From: Chinchilla lanigera
Lineage: Eukaryota; Chordata; Mammalia; Rodentia; Chinchillidae
DNA: 64,000 nucleotides
Direction: 5' to 3'
Assembly: GCF_000276665.1 (NCBI RefSeq)
Contig: NW_004955484.1
Span: 4,117,541 to 4,181,540 of the forward strand
The translations under genes and the position numbers were made by a program. Below are positions 27,795-38,399 of this stretch, one piece after another. Under the pieces are notes generated by a model that made no database searches, was not told the DNA's origin, and was given only the letters and a program-made list of their open reading frames with translations. Numbering within the stretch: position 1 is the stretch's first letter; each line of letters opens with the position of its first letter.

Positions 27795-28257
27795 GCCGTG
27801 CTGGTGGTGCTGGTGATGGAGGAAGAGATGATGGTGGTGATGGTGATAGAGGAGATGGTAGTGGTGGTGGTGATGGAGGAGATGGTAGTGGAGGTGATAC
27901 AGGAGGAGACGGTGGTGGTGATGGTGATAGAGGAGATGGTAGTGGTGGTGGTAATGGAGGAGATGGTGGTGGAGGTGGTGATGAGGAGCAGATGCTGGTG
28001 GTGATGGTGATGGAGGAGTTGTTGGTGGTGATGGAGGAGATGATGGTGGTGNNNNNNNNNNNNNNNNNNNNNNNNNNNNNNNNNNNNNNNNNNNNNNNNN
28101 NNNNNNNNNNNNNNNNNNNNNNNNNNNNNNNNNNNNNNNNNNNNNNNNNNNNNNNNNNNNNNNNNNNNNNNNNNNNNTGCTGGTGGTGGTGGTGGTGGTG
28201 GTGGTGGTAGTGACAGAGGAGATGGTGGTGGTGGTAATAGAAGAGATGATGGTGGTG
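27795..28257. repeat. GGT/GAT/GGA trinucleotide tract with assembly gap
   Basis: About 460 bp of imperfect G-rich trinucleotide units ('gatggtggtgatggaggaga' type) interrupted by 126 Ns at 28052-28177. The minus strand reads as His/Ser/Thr/Pro-rich low-complexity frames. These are a product of the repeat, not evidence of a gene. The gap means the true length is unknown. Confidence 0.9.
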
Positions 28258-28574
28258 GTTTGCTGCCGGCCTGGGGACCACAGCTGAGAAGCTCTGCAAA
28301 AGCCTCAGGCTAGGGAACCCTTTCCACAGGAGGGCGAGAAGGGGTGGAGATGGACACCTCTCTTGCTCTGCTTCCTTCATCAGCCTCCACCTTCTGGTTT
28401 CTCTCACTCACTGGCTTCCTTGTTTTGAAGCGGAAGTCCTGAAATGACTGTTACTTAGAGGGAAATCTTTCACCTGCCCTCACCGCCAGCCTCCAAAGCT
28501 CTTCGTCTGTCCCTGCGCCGCCCTTCGCTTACACACCCCTTGTCCCCAGGGATTTTGTGGCCATCTGCTGCCTC
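28258..28574. other. Short unique stretch
   Basis: No gene or element recognised between the trinucleotide tract and the L2-like segment. Confidence 0.3.
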
Positions 28575-28760
28575 GAAGAAAATCCCCAGACTCCTCAGTG
28601 TGGTATTTAAGATCCAACCCCATCATCCCCTTTCCCCCTGCTTCATTTCCTGTTTCTGTGCACCTGACCTGCTGTGCACTTAACTGAGCATTTCCCACCT
28701 CAGGCTTTGGTCATGCTGCTCCCTCACCAAGAAATGCTGTTCCCCGCTCCCTCACAGGTC
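28575..28760 (+). repeat. L2-like LINE fragment
   Basis: Pattern of the L2 3' part: 'gtatttaagatccaacccca', 'caggctttggtcatgctgct' and 'agaaatgctgttccccgctc'. Diverged. Confidence 0.5.
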
Positions 28761-29169
28761 ACACAGAGGCACTGTGCACCAGGCCTGTACGAGGATCGAG
28801 GGACAAGAGATCAGGTGAAGGCCAGGCCCAAGTCCTTAAGCAGCTCCCCATCCTAAGAGGACCTCCAGGCCCAAGGTCCAGGGGACATACCTTGATATAC
28901 ACATAAACCCTCATCCTTATATGTGATTCATTCTCGGTGAATTCTTTTTTCTTTTTTAATTCTCACAGGAAACACAATAGTGATGCCTACAAGGCTTGGA
29001 CTTTATTTCCAACTTGCAAATATGAGCTATACTGGAAGGGATCTAACCTCACACGTTCTTATCTAAGAAGTTACTAAAAGGCCAGAAGGGCTAGACTACA
29101 AATCAAAGCCTGCATGGCTTTTAAAAATGTGTTTGAGAAAGGTGATTGAATCATAGGAATTCTTTATAT

Positions 29170-29395
29170 CCAAATGGGAAGGGAAGCCAGCGAGGTGGAA
29201 GGGAAGGAAGGGAAAAGGGAAAAAAAACAGAATAGAAGGCAAAAAAGAAACAAAACTTTTGTAAATAAGGACAGGAAGAGGGGGAGAAGAATGGGAAAAA
29301 AAGAATCAAGATCCATCATGTACAGATACAAATTCCCTGTGATGAATGTGATCGCTATGTATATCAAAAGTATACCAATAAAATTAATTTTAAAA
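29170..29395 (+). repeat. Rodent L1 3' end
   Basis: Purine-rich stretch followed by 'caagatccatcatgtacaga', 'gatgaatgtgatcgctatgt' and the terminal 'taccaataaaattaatttt'. Same terminal pattern as at 15110-15345. Confidence 0.6.
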
Positions 29396-29879
29396 AAAGA
29401 TCTAGGACCTTGGCAATACCTAGAAAGGGTTGCAGGGAAAGAGAAGGCCCAGGACAGAAGCCTGGGCCCACCTCAGGAGGCAGGATGTATGTCAGTGAGG
29501 GGTCCAGGCCTGCTACTTCCAAGCATATGAGCTTTGACAGGCTGCCAGCCTATGCCTCAGTTTCCCCATCTGTAAATGGGGCTGACATATTACATCCTCC
29601 TTAAAGCTGCAGTCAGAGCCAGAGTTACATAAAGGCTTTGACGATGCCAAATTTCAAGTAAATGCTCATTAAAGGTCAGCCGTTCATAGGGGCCTCAGGA
29701 GAGAAAAGGAAAGTGGGAAGAGGCTGGAGAAGGGCCCTGTGGTCAGTGAGTATAACCCTGAAGGACAGGATTTTTAGAAAGGGGCAAGAGTCTGCTCACC
29801 ACGTGGTGCACCATCTGAACTAACGCCACCCGCTCTCGTAGCTACCTCCAGAGGGAGGGTTATAGCAAAGGAAACTGAG
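29396..29879. other. No recognised gene
   Basis: Unique-looking DNA between two L1 ends. 'cagtttccccatctgtaaat' resembles a reversed MIR core and may be a short MIR remnant. Confidence 0.3.
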
Positions 29880-30235
29880 GTACAAAGAGCTGAAGTCCTC
29901 CGCCATAAAGAAAGACAAACTTGAGTCATCTGTGGGAAAACAGATGCACTTCGAGACCATAATGTTAAGTGAAGCATATCAGACACACAAGCTTAAGTAT
30001 TGCATCGTATCTCTTATAGAAGAAACCCACAGTATAAGTAAATTAAAGAGCAAGATAAAAGATAATAGGACATAGAGAACGACCTTTTGCAAAAGGGAAG
30101 GGGACCAAATGATGGGGGTAAAGGAAGAGATTTTTTAAAGAATTAAGGCGTGATACACGCAGGCACTAACTCCCCGTGATGGAGGTCACAGTTACATACC
30201 GCAAACAGGGCCAGTAAAACATACACGGAAAAGAA
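29880..30235 (+). repeat. Rodent L1 3' end
   Basis: 'accataatgttaagtgaagc' through 'gtgatggaggtcacagttac' and 'aaacagggccagtaaaacat' repeats the 3' pattern of the two L1 ends named above. Confidence 0.6.
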
Positions 30236-30250
30236 AATTTTTTAAAGAGC

Positions 30251-30396
30251 TGAGGCAGGTGTGGTGGCGCACGCCTGTAATCCCAGCCCTCGGGAGGCTG
30301 AGGCAGCAGGATTGTTGCAAGTTTGAGGCCAGCTGGGGCTACAAAGTGAGCTCAAGGCCAGCCTGAACTGCATAGCAAGACCCTGTCTCCAAAAGA

Positions 30397-30435
<39 letters not shown>

Positions 30436-30438
30436 ATA
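30251..30438 (+). repeat. B1 SINE ending in (AAAT)n
   Basis: Full-length B1 with internal duplication. Its tail has grown into about twelve AAAT units (30390-30438). Confidence 0.9.
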
Positions 30439-31582
30439 GGAATAAAAGAGCTGAAATCATTTGCTCATAGTCAGATGGCTGGAAGAGTTGGAGTTATTGT
30501 CTGAGCCTACCCGACCCCACTTCGCCTCCACTGGCTGCAAGGAGATGGAGGAGGGGGAGCAAAAGGAGGGGACCATTTGGCCTCAGCAACCTGGACTGGG
30601 TGTTTCCGCGCACCTTGGGCCAGGCAATAGGTTGCTAAGACCTGGAGTGTAGGGGACAGAGAACTCAACTGGGACATTTGCAGAGCAGAAAAAATGGGAG
30701 CAGCCAGAGCCAGGCAGAGTGGTAGATCTCAAACTGTGAGTCAACGTAATGCCATCTGGGTGCTTTAAAAAAATAGCCGGATGGAAAGAGATGGTCCTCC
30801 TGTTGTCCCTCGGGTGCATCTGGGGATAGAAGGACCTGCTTGAGCCCAAGCTGCACCATGGTTGAAATTCAGGTGCAGAAGGGCGACTGGTGGGACCCTC
30901 TTGACCAAACACTGTTTGAACCAGGTTACAGCTGCTTCAGGCAGCGAAAGTAGGGCTCGCGATAGACATCAGACACAGCCATGTGTCCTCACCCACTCGC
31001 TTCTACCCGTCCACCCAGAGGTTGGTCAGCATGGTCCTATGGAGCCTAGCTGTGCTGGACACCAAGCTTTCAAGGAGGTGCCCACAGACCTGGTCATGAC
31101 CTTTGTGGATTTTAGTCTTTGGAGGGAACTGACCTTCGCACAGGCCTAACGTTACAGAATGAGAAGGGACAGGATTTGGGAGGGGACTCTCAGGGGGACA
31201 TGGGAGCACACAGAAGGGCCCATCTCAGAGAAGGATCAGAGGGAGCCGGTGAGGTCAGAGACACGAGCATGGGTGGGGTCCATAGGCCATGGGGGAGAAC
31301 ACTGGATGAATGTTCTGGTCACACAGAGCAGCAGGTACCAGGATGTAGGGAAGTATCTGTCAGCAATGGGGAGAATTTCCTAGGGCATGGAGGGTGTGTG
31401 CCGTGGGGACCAGAAAGGTAGGAGCTATGTTCTTTCCTGGGGACAGCTGGGAACACTGAGGGGTCTGAGCTGTCAAAGACATGATCAGACTTGTGTTTTG
31501 GAAGGAGGGCTAGGCCCACTCTTCAGTGGCCAGCTTGGGGAAAAGGGCAAGACTGGAGGCTGGGAGACCAGTAACAATGCTC
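30439..31582. other. No recognised gene
   Basis: Overlapping short open frames on both strands (for example minus 30583-30912 and plus 31119-31421) show no family resemblance. Nothing else recognised. Confidence 0.3.
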
Positions 31583-31672
31583 AGCCGGGGAGATAGCTCA
31601 GCAGCACAGCACCTGCCTGGCAAGCACAAGGTCGTGAGTTCAATTCCTGGTACTAAATAAATAAATAGATAA
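31583..31672 (+). repeat. ID-type SINE inserted at an L1
   Basis: Body 'gccggggagatagctcagca' to 'caattcctggtac', with an AAATA-type tail. Near-repeats 'aacaatgctca' and 'aacagtgctca' flank it. Confidence 0.88.
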
Positions 31673-31674
31673 AA

Positions 31675-32430
31675 AAGAAACAGTGCTCAACATCACTAGT
31701 CATATGAGAAATCCAAAGCAAAACCACAATGAGCTACCAGAAAATAGTACACACTTGAGAGAGCGTGGAGGGATTAGAACTCTCACACATTGCTGATAAG
31801 AACACAACATGGTGCAGCCACCGTGGGAGAGAGTTTAGCCATCCCTCAAAAAGCTAATTATAGAGTTGCCATTAGACCCAGTCATTCCACTCTTAAGTAT
31901 ATACCACAAGAACTGAACACAGGCTTTCAGATTCTCATACACCAATGTTAATAGCAGCTTCAATCACAATAACCAAAAGGTGGGAACAACCCAAGTGTCC
32001 ATCACTGTTTAAGTAAATGTCTAAAGAAAATGCAGTATACCCATGTAATGGAATATTACTCAGCCACAAAAAGGAATTAAGTTCTGATACATACTACAAC
32101 AGAAATGAACCTTGAAAACAGTAGGCTAAGTGCAAGAAGGCAGACACAAAAGTACATATACTGTATGTATCTATCTACAGGAAATACCCAGAAAAGGCCA
32201 ATCTATAGATACAGAAAGCAGATTAGTGGTTCCCGGGAATAAGAATAAGAGTAGGCTAAAGACTGACTGCTTGTGTAATGGGTATGTGGCTCCATTTCTT
32301 TGGAGATGATGAAAACGTTCTGAAACTAGTTGCTCAACACTGTGAACATACCTAATGTCACTGAGCCATATCCTCTAGTTAAAATGGTAAATTTCATGTC
32401 TCACATATTTTACCACAAGAAACAATATCA
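31675..32430 (+). repeat. Old L1 3' region
   Basis: Long run of old-L1 text: 'ccacaatgagctaccagaaa', 'aaaatgcagtatacccatgt', 'tggaatattactcagccaca', 'gattagtggttcccgggaat'. Reading frames are broken. Confidence 0.75.
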
Positions 32431-32764
32431 GCAAAGCCAGGTCAGGAATTAGAGGCCCTGCAAGTCCCAACAGCACTTCTCCTGAGGTTTCCTTACTTTT
32501 TCTCCCTCGGAGAGCCAGGCAGCGGCTGATGCCTTTGCCCAAAGGAGCAGCTATGGTGAAACTGGAGTGCAGAGGGGAGGGGACAGCGAGTGGGTAAACC
32601 TGGAGGCCAGTCTGGGTCCTGCGGACAGAACATCAATCAGCCTCCAGATCTTTCTTTAGGGCGGGGGAGCCCTCTGGTTGGAAATCAGAGAGCGGCCCAG
32701 CTCTAACTCCCCGCTGTGAAATGCTGCTCCTCCTGGTCTGGCTACCTGACGGTACTCTCCTCAG

Positions 32765-32983
32765 CGGAGGACTCTCACTGTCTGCACAGTACCCCTGAAG
32801 AGTTACCTGGACGTCGGTCGCTGATGGAACTGTATAAGCCGTATATCCAGAAGCAGGACACATCTCTCCCCCTATTGATACACTGCCTTCGCCCACTCCA
32901 CAAGGTACTGCAAGCAAGGTACCATGACTGCCTGAGCCAGGTGGCTCGGATCACCAGCAGCTCCAAGCTGGGGACACCGTGTG
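32765..32983 (+). CDS. Candidate 219-nt internal exon, unknown gene
   Basis: A stretch bounded by a good acceptor (pyrimidine-rich 'tactctcctcag') and a good donor (GTG|gtaagg). It is open in one frame and has phase 1 at both ends, so it could be spliced in or out without shifting frame. The 73 or so residues include RRSLMELYKPYIQKQD and ARYHDCLSQVARITSSSK, which look protein-like rather than low-complexity. I do not recognise the family and found no partner exon. It could equally be chance or an old pseudogene. Confidence 0.25.
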
Positions 32984-32999
32984 GTAAGGAATCACAGAA

Positions 33000-33461
33000 G
33001 CGGGGAAGCCAGGCTGATCAGTGAGACCAGGGGGCCAGCCAGGGGAGGCGGCATTTGAGCTGAGCTCAGTGTGAGGGAAGGGCCAGCCCTTCAGGCCGGG
33101 GAGCCATGCAGGGCCAGGCCCCTCCTCGCTGTTCACCTGGCCCCTCTTCAGGAGCAGCCTGTAACTCTCAGGGTCCCTCACAAGTCCTTTTCCCAGGAGA
33201 CCACAGCACCATGGGTACCTTGTTCCCACCCACCCGCCTCACACCCCTGGGCCCGCGGTGGAACTCTTGTTCCTAATTCTGCATTCACATTTCTGTCCAG
33301 AATCCACCGCTCACCTCCTGGGGGACTCTTAAGCCTGATCACTCCCAGGCTCCCTCCAGCCTCTCCCCTCCCCCCCTGTGCTCAACAGCAGCTGTATTTA
33401 TTTACCTGCTCCTGGAAGTTACATTTCACTGTGGGCAGGGCTTCGCTCACCCTGCTCCCTC
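33000..33461. other. No recognised gene
   Basis: Moderately GC-rich DNA between the candidate exon and a reversed SINE. A + open frame runs through it into the SINEs and is not considered coding. Confidence 0.3.
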
Positions 33462-33608
33462 ATTACTGGGGGTTGAACATCCCCAGCTCTTTTTATTTTC
33501 TTTTAAAACAGGGTCTCATGAAGTTGCCAAGGCTGGCCTTGAACTCAGAATCCTCCTGCCTCAGCCTCCCAAGCAGTTGGGTTGCAGACATGCACCACTT
33601 CACCAGGT
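33462..33608 (-). repeat. B1/ID dimeric SINE, reverse
   Basis: 'ttactgggggttgaacatcc' (ID arm), then 'aacagggtctcatgaagttg' and 'cctcctgcctcagcctccca' (B1 arm). Confidence 0.8.
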
Positions 33609-33650
33609 TTGTTTGGCTTTGGCTTCATTTAAGAACAGGTTGCAGGGGAG

Positions 33651-33735
33651 GCCGGGGATATAGCTCAGTGGGACAAGCGCCTGCCTGGCAAGCGCAAGGT
33701 CCTGAGTTCGATTCCCGATGCTAAAAAAAAAAAGA
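33651..33735 (+). repeat. ID-type SINE
   Basis: Body 'ggccggggatatagctcagt' to 'gttcgattcccgatgc', A-tail. It is flanked by the slightly diverged repeats 'agaacaggttgca' and 'agaataggctgca'. Confidence 0.9.
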
Positions 33736-33829
33736 ATAGGCTGCAAAGACTAACTTCAGGGCTTTTAAGGTCAGGGCCCCTCCGTGTCTCTGCCATCACC
33801 TCAGGCCCGAGACCCATGGGAAATTACTC

Positions 33830-34420
33830 CATGAGGAGCTCAGTGCCGGGTCATGGGCCTGGCGTTGCTGCTGAAGGCGACTCCTCGCTGACAGGCCTTT
33901 GCACGGCCCGTGGCCCCTGGCCGGGCCTGCAGGTGGCTGAGCGGCCTCAGGCCTGGGGCGCCCCCCCCCCCCGACGCCGGGAGCGGGCATCCGGGCCAGG
34001 GCAGTGGAAGGGCGCTAACTCCTCTGCCGCGCGCAGGGCAGGCTCCCCACACAGGTCAGCCACGCAGCCGTGGGCCGGCGGGACGTGGGCCGGGCTCCGA
34101 GCAGACACGCGGGGCGAAGCCGGAGCGGCCGCTTACCGTGGCAGGCTCCTGGGCTGGGCCGGAGAGGAGCGAGGTCAGTGCGCGCCGTGCAGTCCGGGAG
34201 GCTTCCTGGAGGCAGGCCCGGGCGGAGGAGGGTGGGATTTCGGTGACCCGCGGGCGGTGGGAACCACACTTCCGGAAGATGGCAGCCACTTGGGGGCCGA
34301 CCTGAGGAGGCGTTCAGGCTGGGGCAGGATGGAAGCTGAGGCGTGGAAGCTGAAGAGCAAGCAGAGGCCCCTGGAACGGAGCCCCTGAAAGGTGCTGGCG
34401 GTGCTGAGGACCGCCGGCCT
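33830..34420. promoter_or_regulatory. Orphan CpG-rich promoter-like island
   Basis: Dense CpG, a C11 run near 33961-33971 and, at about 34268-34285, the composite 'cacttccggaagatggcagc'. This combines an ETS site with a YY1-type AAGATGG element, an arrangement known near the start of many housekeeping transcripts. The YY1 orientation suggests transcription to the right. No coding exon that would use it can be supported. The upstream end of an outside gene or a non-coding RNA is possible. Confidence 0.45.
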
Positions 34421-34974
34421 GTATTATAATTGGGACTGAGGAGCTAGAAGGGGCTACAAGAACCTGCCCTGCCCCGAGGCCGGGGCGCCCCCTGGTGAGA
34501 AGGTCAAGCGGCCCCTCCAGGGCTTCCCAGGACTTGATCAAGTGCAGCGTGCGCAAGCAACAGTGAATGAGCGGGCGTGGAATGTGTAGGGGGAAGGCCG
34601 TCCTCAGTCCCCGTGGGTCAGGCCAGAGTAACAGGCAAAAGTGGGGGCGCGCTCTGGAGTGGGTGGCGATCTCAGGGGAGAGACCAGGGCAAGCCCCATC
34701 CCCACCCCCACCCCACTGCAAAGGCCCCCCGGCCCCCCCTCTCCCGCCTGCAGGAAGCCCTGCTCCGCCCGCTCTGATACTGCCAGCCCAGGCCTCCTGA
34801 GCCTCTGCCAGGCTCTCCCCTCTGCACCCCACCCTCCAGAACCCCTCTTCTGAGCTTGGCCTTCCCCTCCTGAAGAGCAGGGTGGGCCCAGATGTTCTCT
34901 GGGTGGCAGGCTGAGGGGGGAGGGTGCCCTGCACCGCAGCGACAGACACACTGATACAGACTGAAGGGCAAGAC

Positions 34975-34980
34975 TTTAAT
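34975..34980 (-). terminator. Candidate polyadenylation signal of the chemokine locus
   Basis: ATTAAA on the minus strand, about 135 bp past the chemokine stop codon. It suits a short chemokine 3' untranslated region. Confidence 0.5.
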
Positions 34981-35114
34981 CCCCTCTCCCTGCGCCCCCA
35001 GGCTCCAGCCGAGAAGTGCTTCTGCGCAGCCATGGGGGTCTCAGGTGATGAGCTTCCTCCTTGTCCCTGGAGCCAGGCAGCCCTGGGTGGGGTAGTGAAT
35101 GCCAGGGGAACAGG

Positions 35115-36661
35115 CTACCAGCACTTCTCATGTGATGTTGCAAGGCTTTGCAGATGTCTGACTGCCCTCCTCACCCTCTTATCCTCAGGGTCTGAGCAGA
35201 TGGTTCTGCCCTGGACCTTGATAAACCTGCAGGGAAAGAGAAAAACATCAGGCACCACTGGGGGAGGAAGGGCCCTGCAGAGCCCTGGGGCAGCCCCCAC
35301 CCTGCAGTGACCAGGAGCCTGAGGCCCAGAGAGGCCCAAGTTCACACAGGAGGCCAGGCTCTGTCCCCAGAGTTCCTGCCTTGCCCTCCCACAGCAGGAA
35401 ACTGGAGCCTGTAGGAAACAGGGCTGTCCCCCTTTCTGAGGGCCTTGTCCCATGACCACAAAGGGTGTTCATGACCTGGGCCCTGAGACCACATTTGCTA
35501 TGTGATCAGGGAGTGTCCTGTCCATTCTTGGGCCTGTTTCTCCATAGGTAAACTGGGGACTTGGACCCCATGGCCTGGGCCCTGCTGGGTCTTCCAGTGC
35601 ATGGTGTGAAGCTGCCCGCAGGAGGAACAGTCCTGCTCTCTCCTCTAGTCCTCCCCACAGTGTGTCCTGAGGGCTCCGGGTCTACCTCTGCCATGCCCAG
35701 CCTCCCAGGAGCCTAGCACAGGGCAGGCTTACTCAACAGCATCCCTGCGATACTCAGCTGCGGTCCTGTACCATCTCACTAGCTTTCCGATGGGAATGTT
35801 TCCTTTGAAGTACTCAGGGCAACACTAGTACTTTGGGCTAGAGCAGAAGCAGGTGTGTGTGCGTGTGTGTGTGCATGCAGGGGTGGGCACTGTGGGGTGG
35901 ACGTGTGCCTCTTGTGAGTCTGTGTATGTGGGGGTCACTGCATGTGTCTGTGGGAGGTTGTGTGTACACCTTTGTGCCTGAGGGAGAGATCTGTGAGCTT
36001 TGTGTGTGTGTCTGTGCATTTGGCAGATGCAAGATTGTGGTAGGTTTTATCATTACCCCAGAGATATGGAGACACCTCTGTAGGCCCCGGGTTTCTCATC
36101 TATATGCAAATAAAAACATGTCCAAAGCTTGGGAAGAGGCTAACTGGTGATCGTGCAGCTTTATTTTTTCCTAGGATTTATCATACGTTTCCCAGGCATC
36201 CGCCCTACTCCTGCCACAACTGTTCCCTTACTCTTCCGGGGGATGAATTTGGTTTGACCAGCTGAACCAGATGCTAACAAAGGATTTCAGAACATTTCTC
36301 TTACACATGTGAAACCAAAATCAGTCACCATCTTTGCCATCGTCAGGCAGGGTTCAGTCACAGTACGAGATGTGCAAAAATTTTGTAACTCACCAAGCTA
36401 ATCCTGTGTGCTGGGAGGCATCTTTATTGGTTTTCTTCACATTGCCTCCCTCAAAAAATCTTTTGTTACTTTCCCTTAAAATTCTCAGTGGGAACAGGTG
36501 GGAACGAATAAACATGCCTGTATAGCACTGTGGTCCCAGTGACCCCCGCCACATTCACAGGTGCCCATCAGACTGCCCCTTCCTGCTCTCACCTGCATGA
36601 GCACATGCAGAGAGGGTGCCAGCAGGCAGGCGACCAGGAGCAGCATCTGCAGGCAAGTCAT
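35115..36661 (-). pseudogene. CCL17-like CC chemokine, three exons, middle exon broken
   Basis: CC chemokines are small secreted proteins that attract leukocytes; CCL17 acts on CCR4. Exon 1 (36661-36593) encodes a signal peptide starting MTCLQMLLLVACLLAP and has a good donor. The exon 2 remnant (35837-35733) reads [19 protein letters not shown] and ends ...RRDAV with donor gtaagc. Exon 3 (35226-35115) reads [18 protein letters not shown] and ends HEKCW before TAG. It aligns without gaps to the CCL17 pattern (CCLEYFKG..., VQGRAICSDP). Defects: the roughly ten residues expected before the CC motif are gone and an interrupted TG/CA-rich run lies there; an in-frame TAG (35827-35825) directly precedes CC; the remnant acceptor does not fit the exon 1 phase; the third cysteine is Tyr. 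The gene is therefore probably dead, though exons 1 and 3 look fresh. Whether it is CCL17 itself or a duplicate is unresolved. Confidence 0.75.
35852..35880. repeat. (GT)n/(CA)n run at the damaged chemokine exon
   Basis: Interrupted TG units ('gtgtgtgtgcgtgtgtgtgt') start about 15 bp upstream (in transcript sense) of what remains of chemokine exon 2. They occupy the place where the exon's 5' part should be. Confidence 0.8.
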
Positions 36662-36699
36662 GGTGCCAGAAGCCCAGGAGAGCCCCAGGGCTGGTGACA

Positions 36700-38399
36700 G
36701 GTGACCTGCTTAGGCCCGTGTCCTTCTGCCTCCCCCAGCCTCCTTTAAGAACATGACTGATTGTGCCAGAGTCCTCTTGGAGTGTTTGTGACTTCCCAGA
36801 ACATGGACACTCAGTATGACCAAAGCCTGGGGTGAGGGCTGATGACAATGATGACACACAGCTCCTTCAAAAGGGACATTTCTTGATTCCTCTATTAGCA
36901 AAAAGCCAAAAAGATATCCATCTTGTACTGGGTTACACTGTGGGCTGTCACTGAAGCTGGGCAGCTCCCACCAAGCTGGGGCCCCAGGGTAGGTGAGGGT
37001 GGATAAGCAAGCTGATGGGACTCGGTCTCTATCCTGTCCAAATGTTCTCTTCCACAGCTCCAGAAACTGAGGAATGGGAGGACATTATGCTTGGGGGTCA
37101 CAAAACAGAAAGAACGGGTTGGTGGAGAAAAGGGCCCTTCTCATGTAAAGAGCCGCACCTGCTGGACATCTGGACTGAGGAACCCCTGGTCAGTGTCTGG
37201 ACTGAGTGGGCTCTGAAGAGTTTCTGTAAGCCCCAGTGGGACCTCTTGCCCACCCGCTACCACAGCATTACTGCATACAGGTCAGTCTACCAGCTGCCAG
37301 AGAAAATGGCTCGTCCTCCCCTTAGGTTTTCACAGGAAGACCATGCAAGTTGGATACCCAGTAGGTGGTAGCAGCCCCTTTTGGCCCTCTCAAATCAGCT
37401 CTGCAAATAGCTCAGACTCCAAAGACTATGGAGCAGTGCACCAGCTGCACGGTGTCTGTAGAGTGAATGTCCACGTGTAGTTGTTTATGCAGGTGTCCGA
37501 GGACAGAGTGGGAGGTTTTATGTGGATATATGTGGACCGTGGGTGTAACCGGAAGTGCCCTGGGACACACCCACCCTGCTGGCTGTGCTCTAGGAGCAGG
37601 GTGTCTGGCTGTCCCCTGCCATACCATGGACTGGACAAGTATGTGAATGGTCTGTACATGTGCAGGAGCAGACCGTGTATGCTCTGTGTGTTGGGCACCT
37701 CCTGAAGAGCAGGGTTTGAACTGGCAGAACCTCAGCCCCCTCAGAGGAGCAGCCAAGGGCTTCTTACCTGAGGTCAGAGGAGGGTGGGCTCCCCTGGGGA
37801 GTGTGCTGGTGCCCTTGGTGGGTCTGGGTCAGAGAAGAAAAAGGAGGCTGGGCCCTAGAGGAAGAGCAGAATCTCTGTATGTGAAAATAAAAAGGCCTTT
37901 TAAGCGACATAGAACCAAAGGACCATTCTGAATATGTGGGCTGGGTGAGTGCAGAAAGCCTTACAAGCGTATTCCCCAGGGACCCTAGGACTCCCAGCCC
38001 TCAAGTCCTCACCCCATGGAGTATCTGGAGGATTTTCTTTGTGGGGGCGTCACATGTGAACTCACAAATCTTCTCCCTCCAGCACTGACTGCTCCACTGG
38101 GTTTGTGTCCAGCCTGCAGCACCTGGTTTGGCTTGGTCTTTCTTCAGTGTGAGATCTTCTCCCCAAGGGCCCTCAACCGCAAATACATAGGCCACTGATG
38201 ACCTATCTTTGTAGGCCCTGAAACATACCCATACAAACAATGGGTGCAGCATGCATTCTTCTGAAAACATCCACACTGTCCTAAAAGAACTTCTGTTAGG
38301 GCTGCCTGGCTCTGTCCTTGCTTTTACCAAAGAGATTGCCTGGTGCCATGTCATACTTACCAACCTGTGTGTTTTTCCACTACAGTCAACAAAGATTTG
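36700..38399. other. No recognised gene
   Basis: It lies just upstream of the chemokine relic and could hold its former promoter, but no clear TATA box or NF-kB site was identified. Open frames (plus 37015-37371, minus 37412-37756, minus 38001-38363) are unrecognised. Confidence 0.3.

Noticed and set aside
27460..28407. Long minus frame with poly-His and Ser/Pro runs
   Set aside because: It is produced by the GGT/GAT repeat and runs through the Ns; low-complexity translation is not evidence of a gene.
33071..33724. 217-codon plus-strand open frame
   Set aside because: It runs through two SINEs at its 3' half and shows no conserved domain.
34314..35033. 239-codon minus-strand open frame
   Set aside because: It lies in GC-rich DNA, is Gly/Pro/Arg biased and has no family resemblance. 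It runs through the chemokine 3' region and a CpG-rich flank, so chance is the better explanation.
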